DNA from: Candidatus Paceibacterota bacterium
GTDB lineage: Bacteria > Verrucomicrobiota > Verrucomicrobiia > Limisphaerales > UBA8199
NCBI GenBank assembly: GCA_035452965.1
Contig: DAOTCE010000021.1
Coordinates: 22,419-86,418 of the forward strand
DNA length: 64,000 bases
Reading direction: 5' to 3'
In this document: piece by piece, positions 62,515 through 64,000 of the stretch
Position numbering within the stretch: the first letter of the stretch is position 1
Layout of the letters: each line of letters starts with the position of its first letter
Made by a program: the position numbers and the translations under genes
The notes under the pieces: generated by a model
Seen by the model: only the letters and a program-made list of their open reading frames with translations
What the model was told of the DNA's origin: nothing
Database searches by the model: none

Positions 62515-62679
62515 ATGGTCCTTATGTCACTCGCAGATATATTCGTAAATGGTATGGCTGCCCTCGCGGTCGGTGTGGTGGTGTATCTCGGTTGGCTGGC
62601 CTTCCAACAGAGGCTCAAAGCGCGCAAAGGGTCGAAGGATCGCGAACGACAGCGGCGACGCCATTGGGGTTACGAATGA
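62515..62679 (+). CDS. Possible small membrane protein
   Basis: 54 residues from ATG 62515, or 51 from ATG 62524. One membrane segment (MAALAVGVVVYLGWLAF) is followed by a strongly basic tail (QQRLKARKGSKDRERQRRRH). It starts 9 bases after the NarL-type gene on the same strand. The layout is that of real small membrane proteins, but no family was recognised and the start signals are weak. Confidence 0.4.
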   Translation: MVLMSLADIFVNGMAALAVGVVVYLGWLAFQQRLKARKGSKDRERQRRRHWGYE

Positions 62680-62829
62680 GTTCGGGACCGGGGTCCGAGC
62701 ACCGACGGTCCTCGTAGCTGATAAAGGACGCGGCGGGGAGCACACTGTCCCTGCCGCAGGCGGTAAAGGATAATGGCGGCGGGCAAATTATTCTTGCTGC
62801 GGCACTGCGAATGAGAAAATGCTCGGCGG

Positions 62830-63981
62830 ATGAAACGCACTCCACTTCACGCCGCCCATCAGCGATTGGGCGGCCGGCTCATCGAATTTGGCGGCTGGGA
62901 GATGCCCGTGCAGTATACCGACATCACCGACGAGCACCTCGCCGTGCGGCAGGCGGCGGGGCTGTTTGATATCTCGCACATGGGCGAGCTGCAACTGGCC
63001 GGCCCCGGGGCGGAGGCCTTTCTCAATCATGCCCTCACCAACGACCTCCGCAAGCTGGCGGTTGGCCAGGGCCAGTACACCCTGCTGTGCAACGAGCGCG
63101 GCGGGGTCGTTGACGATCTTTACGCCTATCGCCTCGCCGCCCAGGAATACCTCCTCATCATCAACGCCTCGCGCATCGAAGCTGATGTGCGCTGGCTGGA
63201 AACCCAGCTGGCCGCGTTTCCCGAACGCGGCGGGGTGAGCTTCCAGAATGCGTCGGACTCGACGGGCGCTCTGGCCGTGCAAGGCCCGCGCGTCGTGGAG
63301 TTCATTGAGCGCTGCTTTCCCGGCCCGTCCACGGGCGGCACCAGCGTGGCGCGGGTGACAGAGTTGAAGAAGAACCAGATAGCCCGCTTCAGTGGAACCG
63401 GCGGCACAGTCTGGGTTTCACGCACCGGCTACACGGGCGAAGACGGCTTCGAGGTCGTCGCTCCCGGCGAAATGACTGAGGCGATCTGGAACCAAGTGCT
63501 GGCTGCCGGGCAACCCTGCGGGCTGAAGCCCGCCGGGTTGGGCGCGCGCGACACGCTGCGCACCGAAGTGTGTTACCCCCTTTACGGCCACGAACTGGAC
63601 GAAGACACAACCCCCATTGAAGCGGGGCTGGGTTTCTTTGTCGCGCTGGACAAGGGCGAGTTCATCGGCCGCGTAGTGCTTGCCGCGCAGAAGGCGCAAG
63701 GCCCGGCCCGGAAGCTCGTGGCTTTCAAGATGACCGGGAAGTCAGCTCCGCCCCGCCCCCACTATGCCCTCTGGAGGACCGGGCCAGGCGCGGCGAAAGT
63801 TGGCGAGGTAGCGAGCGGAACGCAGAGCCCGTCGCTGGGCATCGGGATCGGCATGGGGTATGTGCCCGCGGAACTGGCCCGGCCCGGCACCCCCATCGAG
63901 ATTGAAATCCGTGGCAGGCGCGCGCCTGCGATGCTGGTCTCGAAGCCCTCAATCCTTAGCCTCGTGAAGAAAAATGCATAA
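62830..63981 (+). CDS. gcvT: Glycine cleavage system T protein (aminomethyltransferase)
   Basis: 383 residues. RTPLHAAHQRLGGRLIEFGG, WEMPVQYTDITDEHLAVRQA, AGLFDISHMGELQLAG, QYTLLCNERGGVVDDLYAYR and SRTGYTGEDGFEVVAPGE are GcvT motifs; LRTEVCYPLYGHELDEDTTP binds the folate part and SVGLGIG-like SLGIGIGMGYVP closes the C-domain. It transfers the aminomethyl carbon from lipoylated GcvH to tetrahydrofolate. The gene ends 19 bases before the window edge; gcvH and gcvP probably follow. No glycine riboswitch was recognised in the 150 bases before it. Confidence 0.96.
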   Translation: MKRTPLHAAHQRLGGRLIEFGGWEMPVQYTDITDEHLAVRQAAGLFDISHMGELQLAGPGAEAFLNHALTNDLRKLAVGQGQYTLLCNERGGVVDDLYAYRLAAQEYLLIINASRIEADVRWLETQLAAFPERGGVSFQNASDSTGALAVQGPRVVEFIERCFPGPSTGGTSVARVTELKKNQIARFSGTGGTVWVSRTGYTGEDGFEVVAPGEMTEAIWNQVLAAGQPCGLKPAGLGARDTLRTEVCYPLYGHELDEDTTPIEAGLGFFVALDKGEFIGRVVLAAQKAQGPARKLVAFKMTGKSAPPRPHYALWRTGPGAAKVGEVASGTQSPSLGIGIGMGYVPAELARPGTPIEIEIRGRRAPAMLVSKPSILSLVKKNA

Positions 63982-64000
63982 ATAGGTGAAAAAGTGCTTG

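Noticed and set aside
62680..62829. Glycine riboswitch before gcvT
   Set aside because: A GC-rich hairpin exists near 62730-62757, but the conserved aptamer elements could not be found.

Overview
The window is a high-GC bacterial chromosome segment, best matched to the PVC group and most likely Verrucomicrobiota (Limisphaerales/Pedosphaera-like). This is an inference from gene families. They include a DUF1800/DUF1501 secreted pair, two orphan prepilin-type proteins ending in an 'xDGH' motif, a sialate O-acetylesterase-like enzyme, GH36 and GH78 glycosidases, several Gfo/Idh/MocA-type oxidoreductases and many secreted proteins of unknown function. No transposase, integrase, phage gene, CRISPR array or rRNA was seen. 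One tRNA (Gly, GCC) is present.

Layout. 1-7.3 kb: partial YihY/BrkB membrane protein, NCS1-type nucleobase permease, and dnaE on the minus strand with two lineage-specific inserts. 7.3-13 kb: a secreted 842-residue protein with an internal duplication, a secreted esterase and a secreted GH36 alpha-galactosidase. 13-24 kb (minus): ABC exporter genes (NEW3 protein, ATPase, permease), then a pseudopilin-like protein, DUF1501 and a giant DUF1800 protein that form one operon. 24-30 kb (minus): sugar isomerase plus dehydrogenase; then a two-component system with an anchored coiled-coil protein and a PepSY-like protein with a poly-acidic tail. 30-37 kb: DUF554 protein, a divergent dehydrogenase, then a regulated module of membrane protein, winged-helix regulator, IspH, CreD and DUF1361.

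37-44 kb: FmdB zinc ribbon, HAD phosphatase, lipoate ligase, endonuclease III, an EF-hand membrane protein and lysine 2,3-aminomutase, followed by a gene-free 1 kb region rich in 11-bp tandem repeats, then thiE. 44-53 kb: secreted putative glycosidase, sialate O-acetylesterase-like protein, an M48 protease with LemA, a hotdog thioesterase and a TolC-like channel. 53-64 kb: tRNA-Gly, prepilin-like protein, GH78 rhamnosidase, a second repeat-bearing gap, a GapN-like dehydrogenase, a second prepilin-like protein, a NarL-type regulator and gcvT, which ends 19 bases before the window edge.

How it fits together. The secreted glycosidases, esterases and sugar-processing enzymes suggest a heterotroph living on plant or algal polysaccharides rich in rhamnose and galactose. 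The points most worth following up are: the winged-helix module, where two near-identical palindromes sit just before the membrane-protein gene and before ispH; palindromic repeats carried in frame inside dnaE and inside a secreted protein gene; a family of 11-bp-period repeats; and a GapN-like dehydrogenase that lacks the usual catalytic glutamate.
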